From: Margaritifera margaritifera
Taxonomy: Eukaryota; Mollusca; Bivalvia; Unionida; Margaritiferidae
Assembly: GCA_029931535.1 (NCBI GenBank)
Contig: JAQPZY010001596.1
Coordinates: forward strand, 372,001-436,000
DNA length: 64,000 nt
Reading direction: 5' to 3'
Shown here piece by piece: positions 23,700 through 35,149 of the stretch (the first letter of the stretch is position 1; every line of letters begins with the position of its first letter). The notes below the pieces were generated by a model, which saw only the letters and a list, made by a program, of their open reading frames with translations, had not been told where the DNA came from and ran no database searches. A program made the position numbers and the translations under genes.

Positions 23700-25290
23700 A
23701 TCCGCCACGATCATTCATGTATTTATGACTTCATACATGTGATCTGTCTCTCTGTCTGTCTGTCTGTCTCTCTCTCACTTCTAACTATTTTCTCTTTATC
23801 GTCTATGCTTACATATATTTATATATTAAAGATGTGCCATGTATATATCATATCGATTGTCGGGGAAGGACTAATTCTACGTTGTGAGAACTTGTAGCCT
23901 CGCCCCATTTGTTAGCATTTATGGCAATACAAATATGTTTAAACAATGGGTAGAATTGTTTCATCTAAGATTTGGAGTGTAATAACGTTTAATGATGGAG
24001 GGTGGCTGACAACTTGTTTTTATAAATATATGGCATGCGAGGTAGGCAACTTATTGATGTCACGGAAATTGGATTCTTAGGTTGAACAAACAAACAAAAA
24101 TTGAATCGATAAATATCGTACATTTTGTGTGTAAACGTTGGATTTACGTATCAAGCACCTTCTTTACAATGATAGTTATAGCTGTCTTGTGACTGGTGGT
24201 CGAAAACTCTTAGACAGTAGGCAATTCGCTTATACATCATAATAGTCAACGCGATATTCTCTTTTTTACAGCATTTCATCATTTCGAATAAAAATTGTTA
24301 TATTATATTTTTTATATACTTTATAAACAATCCCATTAGTTCAACGTTGTTGCTACGGGTCAATATGTAGCGCTATTGACCGTAGTTAAGTAAAAACATT
24401 CACCGCTTCCTTATATGGTAAATACGTGCCCGCATTCGATGACGTACTTCTAGCTATGGCTAATTAAACATGGCGACGGAAACGTGGAAAGCTAACCACG
24501 TCGTAAATCTGATGGTAACCAGCGGCTGAATATGACTGTAAACCTTTCCACCTGACACCAGTGCTGGACAATCAGTAGATCTAGCTCTCATCCGAAGAAA
24601 ATATATGCCATCCAAATTAAATAAAGAAAATCTGAACAGACCTACATTCAAAGACTTAAATTGCAAGGAGAAAAAGAAATATGATTCATAAACAAATATT
24701 GAAAATGAACGGCTAGTGATCGCTAGTTGCTGCTGTTAGGAAGGGGGCAAACTGGCATTTGATACAATGTATCAGTCAACAGCTTCACTTTCACGTAAGC
24801 ATAGCACTTTTATCCACTCTGAATAGCATTGTTTATTCCTGTACTGGGAATTAAGGCAAATCATGACGTACACTGCACTTTCAAATTTACTCGTCGGCCG
24901 TCACCATGACAGCAACGTTGAGATAATCACAACGATAACCTTAGATGGAATTTTCTGGCTTATCTTTTCATAATGGTACTTCAATTTTCATTGATGTATT
25001 GCGTCATCCCCCTCCCCCTCAATATTTCGCTGTGTTTTTTTCGCTACATGACATTCATCCTCTTTAACAAACTTTGTTTCGTTCACATCTGAATTAGAAT
25101 CACTCCATAGCAGTAAGGTAGCCTGTATTAATGCGCAGTGTTCAGGTTTAATTTACAAAATTAACAAGATGCAAAATGTTCAATAAAACGTTGAAATAAC
25201 TGTTTCTTTCCATTGTGGTATTCATATAGCATCACATAATGATTAATATGCTTGCTTTAAGCATATAATAAGATGGTTCTTGACGGAGTA
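23700..25290. other. Intron sequence, nothing coding
   Basis: (TCTG)n-like run near 23746-23775. A small stem CTACGGGTCAATA / TATTGACCGTAG at 24353-24385. Otherwise unremarkable. Confidence 0.5.
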
Positions 25291-25292
25291 TT

Positions 25293-25378
25293 ACAAAATA
25301 TTGGTCCCTCGTTTATGTGGCGTAGAATGCCCTCGCACGCCCGGGCATTCTGCGACACATGACTTCGGACTAAATATT
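25293..25378. repeat. 86-bp foldback hairpin
   Basis: Two arms of about 36 bases pair with few mismatches: AATATTGGTCCCTCGTTTAT ... GTAGAATGCCC on the left and GGGCATTCTGCGACACATG ... GGACTAAATATT on the right, around a loop of about a dozen bases. It may be a small MITE or a stem-loop precursor RNA. Confidence 0.65.
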
Positions 25379-25402
25379 GTTCAGAACTCAGTTAATAACC
25401 TA

Positions 25403-25476
25403 TATTATATTATATTATATTATATTATATTATATTATATTATATTATATTATATTATATTATATTATATTTAAGT
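25403..25476. repeat. (ATTAT)n pentanucleotide array
   Basis: About 14 perfect 5-bp units. Confidence 0.97.
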
Positions 25477-25797
25477 ATAGTATAGTATAGTATAGTATAG
25501 TATAGTATAGTATAGTATAGTATAGTATAGTATAGTATAGTATAGTATAGTATAGTATAGTATAGTATAGTATAGTATAGTATAGTATAGTATAGTATAG
25601 TATAGCATAGCATAGCATAGCATAGCACAGGACAGGATAGCATAGCATAGCATAGCATAGCATAGCATAGCATAGCATAGCATAGTATAGTATAGTATAG
25701 TATAGTATAGTATAGTATAGCATAGCACAGGATAGGATAGTATAGTATAGTATAGTATAGTATAGTATAAGATAAGAAGATAAGATAAGATATTATA
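25477..25797. repeat. (TATAG)n / (CATAG)n pentanucleotide array
   Basis: About 64 units. TATAG blocks alternate with CATAG blocks (25605-25685 and near 25720) and two GATAG/CACAGG interruptions. The 5-bp period opens minus-strand frames with a five-residue repeat, which are not genes. Confidence 0.97.
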
Positions 25798-25838
25798 CCT
25801 GTTAATTTAGATCGTAACTTCATGTACACAGCTTGATT

Positions 25839-25860
25839 TAAAAAAAAAAAAAAAAAAAAA
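25839..25860. repeat. Poly(A) tract
   Basis: A run of about 22 A after GATTTA. It could be the tail of a retroposed sequence, but no body is recognised. Confidence 0.8.
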
Positions 25861-26575
25861 ACAACAGGAGTTTTCAATATTATCTTAATAAGCCTCGCCC
25901 TATATACCTATTCATTTCATTACATTCTCCAAACAGTTGGAATCACTAATGCTAGATGCTGTTTTACAACCCTAGTAAGTAATATATCATTGCCTAATTT
26001 ATTGTGTTTAGATCGCATTTCTCTGTTTCTGTTGAATTGAAGAGGATCAATTATTTACATCATGGAAAACATATTATAGAATCAATTAATCTTCTTCCTG
26101 CCTTTATCCTAATTGTTTTTACCCTCAGAACAATATCAAGAGATAAATGGTTTTACCCATCATTTTAAATCCATATCCCTGAATTCCGGGGGTAATTGTA
26201 ACGATTCAAATATATTTATCATTAATACGTGATGATGTGGTAAGAGAATCCAATACATTAGTGCGTATAATTATCTCTTATCTGAGATTGATTTATTTAT
26301 GCCTTTATGTATAATGGAATTGAAACTTTGAAACAATGGTTTTGATTTATTACGCCTTTATGTATATTGGAATTGAAAAGTCATGTGGAAGCGCACCGTT
26401 TCACTCTCATCGAAGTTAAATTGCAACTGGCTGTCATGTATGCCATATTTTGTTATTATCAAAAGAAAATGTATACTTACGATAAAAATATACTTTGACA
26501 AGTTTTTAACATACCTGTGTCTTATTTTAATCAGTGCAGGTCTTTCTTCATATTAAATTTGAAATGAAAATACCA

Positions 26576-26577
<2 letters not shown>

Positions 26578-26660
<83 letters not shown>
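26578..26660. repeat. (AT)n microsatellite
   Basis: About 41 uninterrupted units. Confidence 0.97.
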
Positions 26661-26661
<1 letters not shown>

Positions 26662-26664
26662 CAA

Positions 26665-28335
26665 TTGTACGAGAAAAGAGTATTATGTTAGTCAAGATTC
26701 GTTGGTAGAAAAATCAAAAGTATTTATTTTACATGGGGCAAATAATTGTATTCGCTATAAAATAAGTTTCACTGATTCATAACATCTATTATTTGGAAAA
26801 AGACAATTTTCTTTGCTATGAAAATATCAGTTAATTTGAAATGTGTTCTGGAAAACATTTATAAGAGTTTTTTTTTAATAATTCAAGAGCACAGAGATAC
26901 AGACAGACAGATAACTGGGAAGGGGACCAAATAAACGAAATTCTTTAAACCAATCTACAGGTACAACTTGAATGCTATAATTTTCAATCGGTGAAAATAA
27001 TATATAATCTGATAAGAATGATGCATATGAATTTAACATTGATCCACGTCATATATTCTATTATATGCTTGTTTATCGTAGTATTGCATGCTGAAAACAA
27101 TTTTTTAAAAAGTTTTTGTTAGTCGAGGAATGCAAGCATTAGGCAGAAAGAACAAAACCAAACCAGTGTATTTCGCGTTTAGTTATAATCATCATCTTCG
27201 GTTTGTTGGCATCCCCTAGCCTCATCCCATCATATATATATATATAGCTAGTTAAGACTTGGATATGTCACCTTATGTTATTTTCTAATAATAATGTTTT
27301 TATTTTGTATTTTTGCCCTGTTTTTCCTCTTTTTTTGTGGGTGTTTTTTTATAATATACTAATAATATTTGGATTTATAATTTATTTTTGTACAAGGTTA
27401 ATCTTTGTTAGTTCTGTCATATTCTTTGAGTTTTTTTTAAAATTCCCTTTTAGATAAGAACTTCGGCTTGTACTGTCCACCCAACAAGCACATTATCCTG
27501 TGGGTGGAGGTCCTTGCCTTTTCCCCTTGTTTGACTTGTATAATCGAGTGATACCTCTGCCTTTGAGGTTGAGTTTTTATTTGTCCCTTTGTGTGGTGTA
27601 TTTCTATTTGTTTGTTGTCATGCAGATTTTTGCTTATTTTGGTGTTAGGGACAGGCCAGTCCAGAACATATTCTTGCATAGTTTCTGTTCTATCTATAAA
27701 TTCTATGTCAAAGTAAGGGAAATGAAATTAGAAGTATTTTTTTTAAATAAACTTTTTAAATAAGGTGTTTAAGGTGTATATTCCTGTTTTAGTGTGCATG
27801 TATGTCTCTCTCTTGCTTTCTCTCTCTCTGTTGGGTTGTAGATAGGGTTTTCAAGAGTTAGATTTTGTTGGTTGAGCTTGGAGTTCCAAATCGGATTGAA
27901 AATGGTTTCGCGCGGACGTGATTGAAAACATGGGTTAAATTTTGTTACTTGATTTTATTAGAGTTCCAAATCAGATTGAAAGTGGTTTTCGTGCGGACTG
28001 TGAAGATGCCAAGTTTTAGCTTTTTGTGTCTTGAAATTTTAGAACGGATTGTTGCTGTTTATACCCTGCTTGACAAGGTGTTCCGGCCCTTTATTAGGTA
28101 CTCGCATTTAAGATGCGAATTTTCCGGGTTTTCCTTGCCTGCAGGGATATGGTATGTTTAGATTTCCTTATTGAGAGTTATCGAATGTCGTTTATTTTTA
28201 CGGTGTTAGGTTGGTTAGTTTGTTACATCGATTCTTCCGTTTCCTGGGTTCAGTCCATGAAACTACTTGCTGACTCACCCTCGATTTTTCTTCCTGGAAC
28301 ATAACCTAAATCACAGTTAAATAAACACCCCTAAC
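26665..28335. other. Intron sequence, possible unclassified repeat
   Basis: Between 27180 and 28320 the sequence is T/G-rich on the plus strand and contains a diverged tandem duplication (GAGTTCCAAATCGGATTGAA at 27880 and again, with one change, at 27960). It ends near the C/A homopolymer, suggesting a retroelement 3' region. No protein motif was found. Confidence 0.3.
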
Positions 28336-28338
28336 CGC

Positions 28339-28349
28339 CCCCCCCCCCC

Positions 28350-28382
<33 letters not shown>
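28339..28382. repeat. C-run/A-run homopolymer pair
   Basis: About 12 C followed by about 32 A. The A run may be a retroposon tail or an assembly-prone site. Confidence 0.85.
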
Positions 28383-28387
<5 letters not shown>

Positions 28388-28469
28388 ACGACACTCTACA
28401 TTGGAAAGATCAGGTCAGCGCGTGTTTCCAAATCGTTTTGGAATACTAGAACCTGATTAATTGTGACTT

Positions 28470-28563
28470 CATACTCATATGAAATCAAAGGAACTGTCAC
28501 TCATACTCATATGAAATCAAGGGAACTGTCATTCATACTCATAGGAAATCAAGGGAACTGTCA
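28470..28563. repeat. 33-bp triplicated unit
   Basis: Three copies containing CATATGAAATCAAAGGAACT, or AGGAAATCAAGGGAACTG in the third. Confidence 0.85.
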
Positions 28564-28564
28564 T

Positions 28565-29505
28565 GACCACCCCATAGATTTCACATTGCTTTCCACGTAT
28601 ATGTGCAGGAAGGATTATTATGATGTGAAACAGTGAAAAAATATATTACCGGTCTTGGCCTCTAAACATATATGCAGGAGTGCATTTCCACCACCTCCCT
28701 CTCCCCACCACCACCAAAAAAAAAAAACAAAAACAAAAACAACAACAAAAATTTACGAAATCCCAGAGGTTTTGTGCAATATGAGTGGAATCTGAAAGTA
28801 AAAAATACAATTCTCTCTTTTTTTACTTTTTGGCCGTCGTTTGCTTGACCTACCTATCTTGAACAGAGGCACAGTTTGCAATTTCAGACATATCGAATAA
28901 GGGCCAAATCAGACGTGATTAGGCTTTGATTAAAGTGCTATTATGCAGGATTTAGTCTAATTTGGATGATGTAATAAACAGACCCAGGATCAGGGCGTGA
29001 ATTAAATAACTCCAGATCTTAGCTAACAATAAGTAATTCTTACAGTGTCAGACACGAGTTAGCGGCAAGAGATGATAGCCAGTTATTTAAGCCTGTGCAT
29101 GCGGTTGTTTGGTACACGTAATGATAGGCTAGGGGCACCAGGTCCGACTGCCTTTACGAAATACTACATAGACATAATTAGTGTCATACGAGTTACGCAT
29201 TAAAGTAAGATTTATCAACCTCGACTAGAGGACGTAAAGACCCATTTTGTTCTCTTGCATGCCTTGTTATTGCAATAGCATCATATAACCCATATCATTT
29301 TTTCTTTCATTATTTTGATACTGACATTGCTTAAGTCTTTCAAACATAAGAACGTGGTTGCGTGTAAAAAACAATATGAAAAGAAATTTTATATTTCTAA
29401 TTAAATTAACATGTTTTAGTTTATTAATAAAGTAGAAAATATCACAGATTAATATTTTTTGAATGCTGTAAAAAATAATATGCTTAAAAAATTGTATGTA
29501 TAGCA
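28565..29505. other. Intron sequence, nothing recognised
   Basis: An A/C-rich low-complexity stretch at 28700-28750. No coding or repeat structure otherwise. Confidence 0.5.
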
Positions 29506-29509
29506 ATGA

Positions 29510-29510
29510 C

Positions 29511-29570
<60 letters not shown>
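29510..29570. repeat. (TA)n microsatellite
   Basis: About 30 TA units. Confidence 0.95.
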
Positions 29571-29573
<3 letters not shown>

Positions 29574-30016
29574 ACGGCTGTATCGAAACTACAACTCCAT
29601 TACAGTCAAGACCTCTACCTCCTCTTCTGATTTGCCTCCCAATTCGTCTTCTGTATTATTATTAGTAGTAGTAGTGTTGCGCTCTTCAACACCCTTTTGA
29701 TGATATTCCTAGCTATCGTTTTCTCAGAGATTGGACTATTTCCTGTGGCCTTTGATGTCCAGGACATTTCGCAATATTCCTGTTGATCTGAGAAGTGCCA
29801 CTGTCTGAATTAATTCTGGCTTTAGTGCTATTTCAAGCGTCATCTGGCTGTCCCCTGTATTGTGGGGTTGTACTACTTATGCTCTCACCACAATATTAGT
29901 AGTTTAACAAACCAGGGCTTTGTGCTATTTGTATTTACCTCTCATTTTAACTATTCGATATATTTTATTGATTATTTGTATGATAACGGAGGATCGATGT
30001 TGGGAAGATATTTCTC

Positions 30017-30090
30017 AAACCGAGTAATCCAGTTAAAAGGTACAGTGTTCATATGAACCGAGTAATCCAGTTACAAGGTACAGTGTTCAC
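30017..30090. repeat. 36-bp direct duplication
   Basis: AACCGAGTAATCCAGTTA followed by AAGGTACAGTGTTCA occurs twice in tandem. Confidence 0.85.
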
Positions 30091-30283
30091 ATTGAACAGT
30101 ATTCTTTAGACTTTATGGTAGAATGGGCTAGTTTTGTAAATTGGACCCAGCTTACTATATGTATATCTTGAGATATTCTCACCTACAAGTGTTTAGTAAT
30201 TAGAGACAGAAATAATTTTGTGTACGAAGTGTTTGGGCCTGTTTTTGGTACGTGGCATGAAATGTCGATGTACGGATTAGAAT

Positions 30284-30415
30284 AGCGTAATTGTAAATCA
30301 TACCAGCGTGAAGTAAGGACAGCCATATAATTGCGTAATTGTAAATCATACCAGCCTGAAGTAAGGACAGCCATATAATTGTAAATCATACCAGCGTGAA
30401 GTAAGGACAGTCATA
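30284..30415. repeat. ~46-bp triplicated unit
   Basis: Three copies containing AATTGTAAATCATACCAGCG and GAAGTAAGGACAG. The third is shortened. Confidence 0.85.
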
Positions 30416-30812
30416 CAATTGTGAGTCTAGTGAATGTGTGGTCCAAAGTTTGAGATAGAGGAAAATTATTTGTGATATTAACAAGTTTTAGAACTGTTCA
30501 GTGACAGCGTCTGCTGTCTTAATGTCCTTGGAAATCTTGGGAAAACATCGAGATCAAGCCAACCTCACGCATTGTGTTTCACATTTTTTCCCCATTTGGT
30601 CTTGATGTGAACTTAGGAACTAGGGTGTGTGCTCTTGCAACTTTTAGACACCTGGTTTGTTACAGTACAATTCCTTTCTTATCTGCGAAGGCCTCTACAA
30701 ATTCTCTGGCCATGTGCATATTGCACATTGTTACTTTGTCTTGTTCCTTGCGTACGTACATGTACCTTAAGAGTCTCCGTGATACTGCCATGTCTATGAT
30801 GTAGTCGAGTTC

Positions 30813-30835
30813 TTTATTATTATTATTATTATTAC

Positions 30836-30868
<33 letters not shown>
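30813..30868. repeat. (TTA)n microsatellite abutting a splice acceptor
   Basis: About 18 trinucleotide units with one TAC change run directly into the CAG acceptor of the second lectin-like exon. The repeat supplies the T-rich tract. Confidence 0.95.
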
Positions 30869-30870
30869 AG

Positions 30871-31143
30871 ATCCCAATATCCCAGTATGCCGGACAAATA
30901 TTTGCAGTAATGAAAGTCGGGATATTCGCTGCAAGCGAGACAGGGCAATACATATTGTAAAAGCATCGTGTTCTCGTGATGATAAAGATTGCCCAGTAGA
31001 AGTATATATGTCTCTGTATGATTCATGTGAGGGTCAAAGGTCGTGTGATATGGCGACCATAAAGAATAGACTTCCATTGCAGACATGCTCGGAGGATCTC
31101 ATACAAGAGCAAAATATTTTTTTGGATTACATTTGTGTCCAAG
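30871..31143 (+). CDS. Receptor exon: SUEL/galactose-binding-lectin-like domain 2
   Basis: Internal exon of 273 bp between an acceptor ATTATTACAG and the donor GTAAGA, phase 1 on both sides, open throughout. The product repeats the layout of the first lectin-like exon: NICSNESRDIRCKRDRAIHI, then a Cys pair in SCSRDDKDC, then DSCEGQRSCDMA, and a terminal FLDYIC. The xxC-G-SC block and the last Cys are typical of SUEL domains. The DPC-GTYKYL sugar-contact motif is again absent. An NES sequon may be glycosylated. Two tandem SUEL domains upstream of a membrane segment recall EVA-1-type proteins, but the CUB domain and the tail differ, so no gene name is assigned. The upstream intron ends in a (TTA)n microsatellite that runs into the splice site and serves as its T-rich tract. 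Confidence 0.85.
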
Positions 31144-31596
31144 GTAAGAGAAAGATGATGGTAAAATAAGAACAGCTTATTAGTCGAGGTCTTTTTTCCT
31201 TCTAATAAATTTATACCTCAAGCAAAAATATTGTACTATATTGATGCAACGTGAAACATGAATTCTAAGCAAACGAAAAAAGAAAAAAAAAAAAAAAAGG
31301 AAAGACAAAACAATGCACCAGGATAAGAACTGAGATATTTTCAACATGTAGCTTGAAAAACGTTTTGACTGACCTTAAAATTCCCAATGAGAGTAAAAGT
31401 ACTTATGCTACCATGTCATTTTTATATTCAATCATAAATATAATTATTGATAAATTAAGACCGTTTTAATATAATAATTGCCCCTAAAGATCTATAATAC
31501 TTCGTGATATTTCATGTAGTAGGAATGATAAGATTTAATTCTGAACCACGTTTACTAATTTTCTTGGTACATTGTGCTAAGTATTTTGTGCCTGCA

Positions 31597-31676
31597 CACA
31601 CACACACACACGAACGCACGCACGCACACACATATACACACAATCTCTCCCTCTCTCTCTTTCTCTCTATCTCTAA

Positions 31677-31740
<64 letters not shown>
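31597..31740. repeat. (CA)n(TC)n compound microsatellite
   Basis: CA/CG-rich run to 31642, then TC with interruptions, perfect from about 31683 to 31738. Confidence 0.95.
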
Positions 31741-31741
<1 letters not shown>

Positions 31742-31744
31742 ATA

Positions 31745-32361
31745 CTGTATACATTAGCATGTTCGTCGTTTTTGGAAAAATTTGTGGAATCAAAACTCCA
31801 CAAACTTGGATAAAACATCGAACCCACTATTGGAGAGTGGCATCCCTCGTATAGAACAAATCGGAGAGATGAGGTGGTATTGTGCAGATCACGTATCGGA
31901 CACATATTTGACTCACGCATACCTCATGAAATGTGAACCTCGACCGGAATGCATACCATGTCAGTGTCTAATGACAGTGGAGCACGTTCTTGTCGAGTGT
32001 GTCGCTTTCGGCTTTGTGAGACAAAAGTATTTTGACTTGAACTGCTCGATAACGTACCACTCGAGAAAATCTTTGACTTTTTAAGGGAATGCGGTTTACG
32101 CAACAATTTGTGTTCATGTTTTAAGGATTTTACCTGTGTTACCTTTATCTATTATTTTATATACATTTTACAGAATTTTAATATCTTTACGTGTTATATT
32201 TTATCTTGTTGTACTTGATGTTTACATTTCTTTGGAAGGGTTTATCTTCTTAAATTGGTATGCAATTGATTTTTACATTTTTCGAACTTTACCTTTACTT
32301 GGCACTACATAGCCACTTTTGTGCTGATGTGCCGTAAAACACTATTACATACATACATACT
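31745..32361 (+). pseudogene. 3' end of a LINE (ORF2 C-terminus and tail)
   Basis: Starts just after a (TC)n tract. Translation gives KLHKLG, EPTIGEWHPSYRTNRRDEVV, RSRIGH, then after a frameshift near 31900 YLTHAYLMKCEPRPEC, PCQCLMTVEHVLVEC and RQKYFD. This is the conserved RNase H/Cys-His C-terminus of I/Nimb-like non-LTR elements. The 3' end has GATGTGCCGTAAAACACTA followed by a short (ATAC)n tail, the way such LINEs terminate. It lies in the intron between the second lectin-like exon and the CUB exon. It is a 5'-truncated relic. Confidence 0.75.
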
Positions 32362-32555
32362 TAGTTGTATATTTTTATTATTTTCTTGCAACATTTTAAA
32401 ATTATATTTTATACAAATATTTCTACACGCTCGTTGATGTTCATATTCATTGTTTCCCTATTTGTCTTCAAGTAAAGTTCTCTGCATCTATTTGGTGTCT
32501 CTTCACCTGTGTCTGAATTTTTTTGTACAGACTGTCGTTTCAATGTTTCTCACAG

Positions 32556-32933
32556 AGTCTGTGATTTTAGACACCTGCAGTGGCTCATTCCTCCCAATAT
32601 CTGTCAAGTTTGGAATTTTTAAAAGTCCAGGATACCCGCTAAACACGGACGGAAACAGAAATGGCTGTTACTGGTGGATAAAGCAGGGCCTTGGACAGGA
32701 AGTAGATGTCACTGTGCACTTATCATTCTCAAAGGAAGGACTGAAAGACTGTAATGCACGATTTCTTCAAGTCCAGTTCACGAACTGTAAAACTGGTCTG
32801 CAACAGACCGACAGCTTCTGTCACCCAGACGAGATAAACGTCAAGCGTCATTCCTGCGGTACTGTGTACATAATGCACTGGCCGTATCTACCAGGTGAAA
32901 AGCGAGGAAACAGATTCCTTGTTTCTTTTGAAG
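32556..32933 (+). CDS. Receptor exon: CUB domain
   Basis: Exon of 378 bp, phase 1 on both sides, acceptor TTTCTCACAG and donor GTGGGT. An alternative acceptor at 32530 (TTTGTACAG) would enter in phase 0 and would not match the preceding exon, so 32556 is preferred. The protein is a CUB domain: DTCSGSF opens it, followed by FGIFKSPGYPLNTDG, NGCYWWI, a beta-rich VDVTVHLSF, KDCNARFLQVQF and a closing NRFLVSFEG. Six cysteines are present, two more than the usual four. CUB domains mediate protein-protein and sometimes calcium-dependent contacts on extracellular or membrane proteins. It lies 1.4 kb downstream of the second lectin-like exon, with a LINE fragment in the intron between. Confidence 0.87.
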
Positions 32934-33454
32934 GTGGGTAACATAAATTAACATATTATTGGAATAGTACATGGTAAATCAGGCCTTGATAAATACTTAT
33001 CCATTTGCATGACAAGTTTACAATATATGACATATCTGACAGGATTTCCTTCATAAGAAACAAAGCCTAGGACATTTATTTACAGGTTTAAAGGAGGGTA
33101 CAATCCTAAATGAGGTTTTAGATCTGCATCAGTTGAAATAGATACGATAGTGACCGTATCGCGATATTTTTTATTTAAAAGTGCATAAAACAAGACGCAA
33201 GCAGAAATAATAGTAAGGGACATACACCTCAAAACACAAAATCAATTCATGTCGATATTATATAAGTAACACAAGAAGTAAAAGTAACATACCTTTCTCA
33301 AATAAATAAAATAAAAAAAATCAACGTGCGATAATTTCATGTTATCCTCCTGTAATCAACATGTCCAGGGAATGCGGTTATACGCGTGATGCTCTATGTT
33401 AAACAATGCATAGATGTTCGGGACATTGATTTCTTAGAGGCCAAGGCAAATTAA

Positions 33455-33460
<6 letters not shown>

Positions 33461-33540
<80 letters not shown>
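33461..33540. repeat. (TA)n microsatellite
   Basis: About 36 TA units ending in CACACA. Confidence 0.95.
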
Positions 33541-34239
33541 TATTAGGCATGTTGTAATCATCTTTTACCACGACTAATAAAATGCGTGGTTTCCCGATAT
33601 CAAATAAGTTCAAGTCGATTTAATTTTGCAGATCCGTTACTGTTGCTACGCAAATTTTGTATAAAAATATGTGTCGTAAAAATAACTTTTGCAACTTAAT
33701 TTCCCTGATTCGATCCTGTCACAAACTCCGCGAAAATCAATTGCAGGAAAAGAAAAAAAAAGCTGCATTACATGTGTTGTCTGTAGTATTAGGTGTTTAC
33801 TCTGCAAAGTGAAAATCTCAAGGCTTATTAAATGTTAGCTTATTCAATCAATAAACTAAGAACGTCACATAAACGGAAAACATATGCCCCAAAAAGATCA
33901 AGCTAAGAAGATAGCTACGTTGATCAAGATCTGGCAATTTTATCGATCCGGGTTAAATAATTTAAGAAAAGGTTAAGTCTTCAGTGATGATTGTGTATAA
34001 TATGGATTGAATAATTTGCATCGACAAAACTTCATTTCATAGACACTGTCTGGTACATTCAATTGAACTAGACATTTTACAGTGCAGCAGAAGTAAAACT
34101 ATGCCAAAATTAAATCTTGAAATATCAAGATCAGGCAATTCAAGAAAAGGTTAGGTCTGCAGTAATGATTGTGTGTAATGTGGATTGTTTAGAGAAAAAA
34201 GTTTGTTGGTTCTATCCTCTTTTCTTCTCCGAAACTGTA

Positions 34240-34665
34240 ATAAGTAGATCTCGGATTAGAACTGTAATAAATAGATCTCAGATTAGAATTGTTATAAGTA
34301 GATCTCAGATTCGAACTGTAATATGTAGATATCCAATTAGAAATGTAGTAAGTAGATCTCAGATTAGAATTGTAATAAGTAGCTCTCAGATTTGAACTGT
34401 AATAAGTAGATCTCAGATTAAAACTGTAATAAGTAGACCTCAGATTAGAATTGTAATAAGTAGCTCTCAGATTAGAACTGTAATAAGTAGATCTCAGATT
34501 AGAACTGTAATAAGTAGATCTCAGATTAAAACTGTAATAAGTAGATCTCAGATTAGAACTGTAATAAGTAGATCTCAAATTAGAACTGTAATAAGTAGAT
34601 CTCAGATTAAAACTGTAATAAGTAGATCTCAGATTAGAACTGTAATAATTAGATCTCAAATTAGA
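34240..34665. repeat. 27-bp minisatellite
   Basis: About 15-16 units of AGATCTCAGATTAGAACTGT plus AATAAGT. Because 27 is a multiple of three, frames stay open on both strands. Confidence 0.95.
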
Positions 34666-35149
34666 ACAGAACAGGACATAAACTATAGTATTTAGCTTTA
34701 TTTAGAGAGACAAATATGAGGATGCGTTCTTGTGTCAAGCATAAATGGGTAAAGTGACATTACTCAGTTTAGTTGATGCGTATAATCACAATTACCACTG
34801 GAGTGTTAAAAATGTAAAGGCAAAATATGTTCATAGTTTTAGATAATATTAAAGTGTAGTATTCGAAAAATTATGCATTAGATAACATATGAAAATAAGG
34901 CAAGAATGTAACAAAAAATATATCCGACAAATTATGAAATTTTATCAACACCGAGGTCCAAATTATTAGTTTTTTTTTTTTTTTTTTTTTTTTTTCCTTT
35001 TCTTCTGGACTTACCTGATTTTCCATATATCAAGAATGTATTATTAAGTGAAATGCATATTATGGATATTTATTATACGAGTCAATGTTACACTGAAAAA
35101 CCTGTATTGGACGAGACGGTCAAAGCGTCGAGTCTAATATAGGTGTTTG

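Noticed and set aside
24353..24385. Small stem CTACGGGTCAATA / TATTGACCGTAG as a regulatory element
   Set aside because: Short, imperfect and without repeats or context; chance is plausible.
25455..25877. Minus-strand frames with LYYTI-type repeats
   Set aside because: Translation of a 5-bp tandem array; no unique sequence and no splice or initiation context.
32450..32555. N-terminal extension of the CUB exon with a possible signal-like start (MFPYLSSSK...)
   Set aside because: The frame is open upstream, but the phase-1 acceptor at 32555/32556 matches the preceding exon and a pyrimidine-rich tract precedes it; the upstream part reads as intron. An alternative promoter cannot be wholly excluded.
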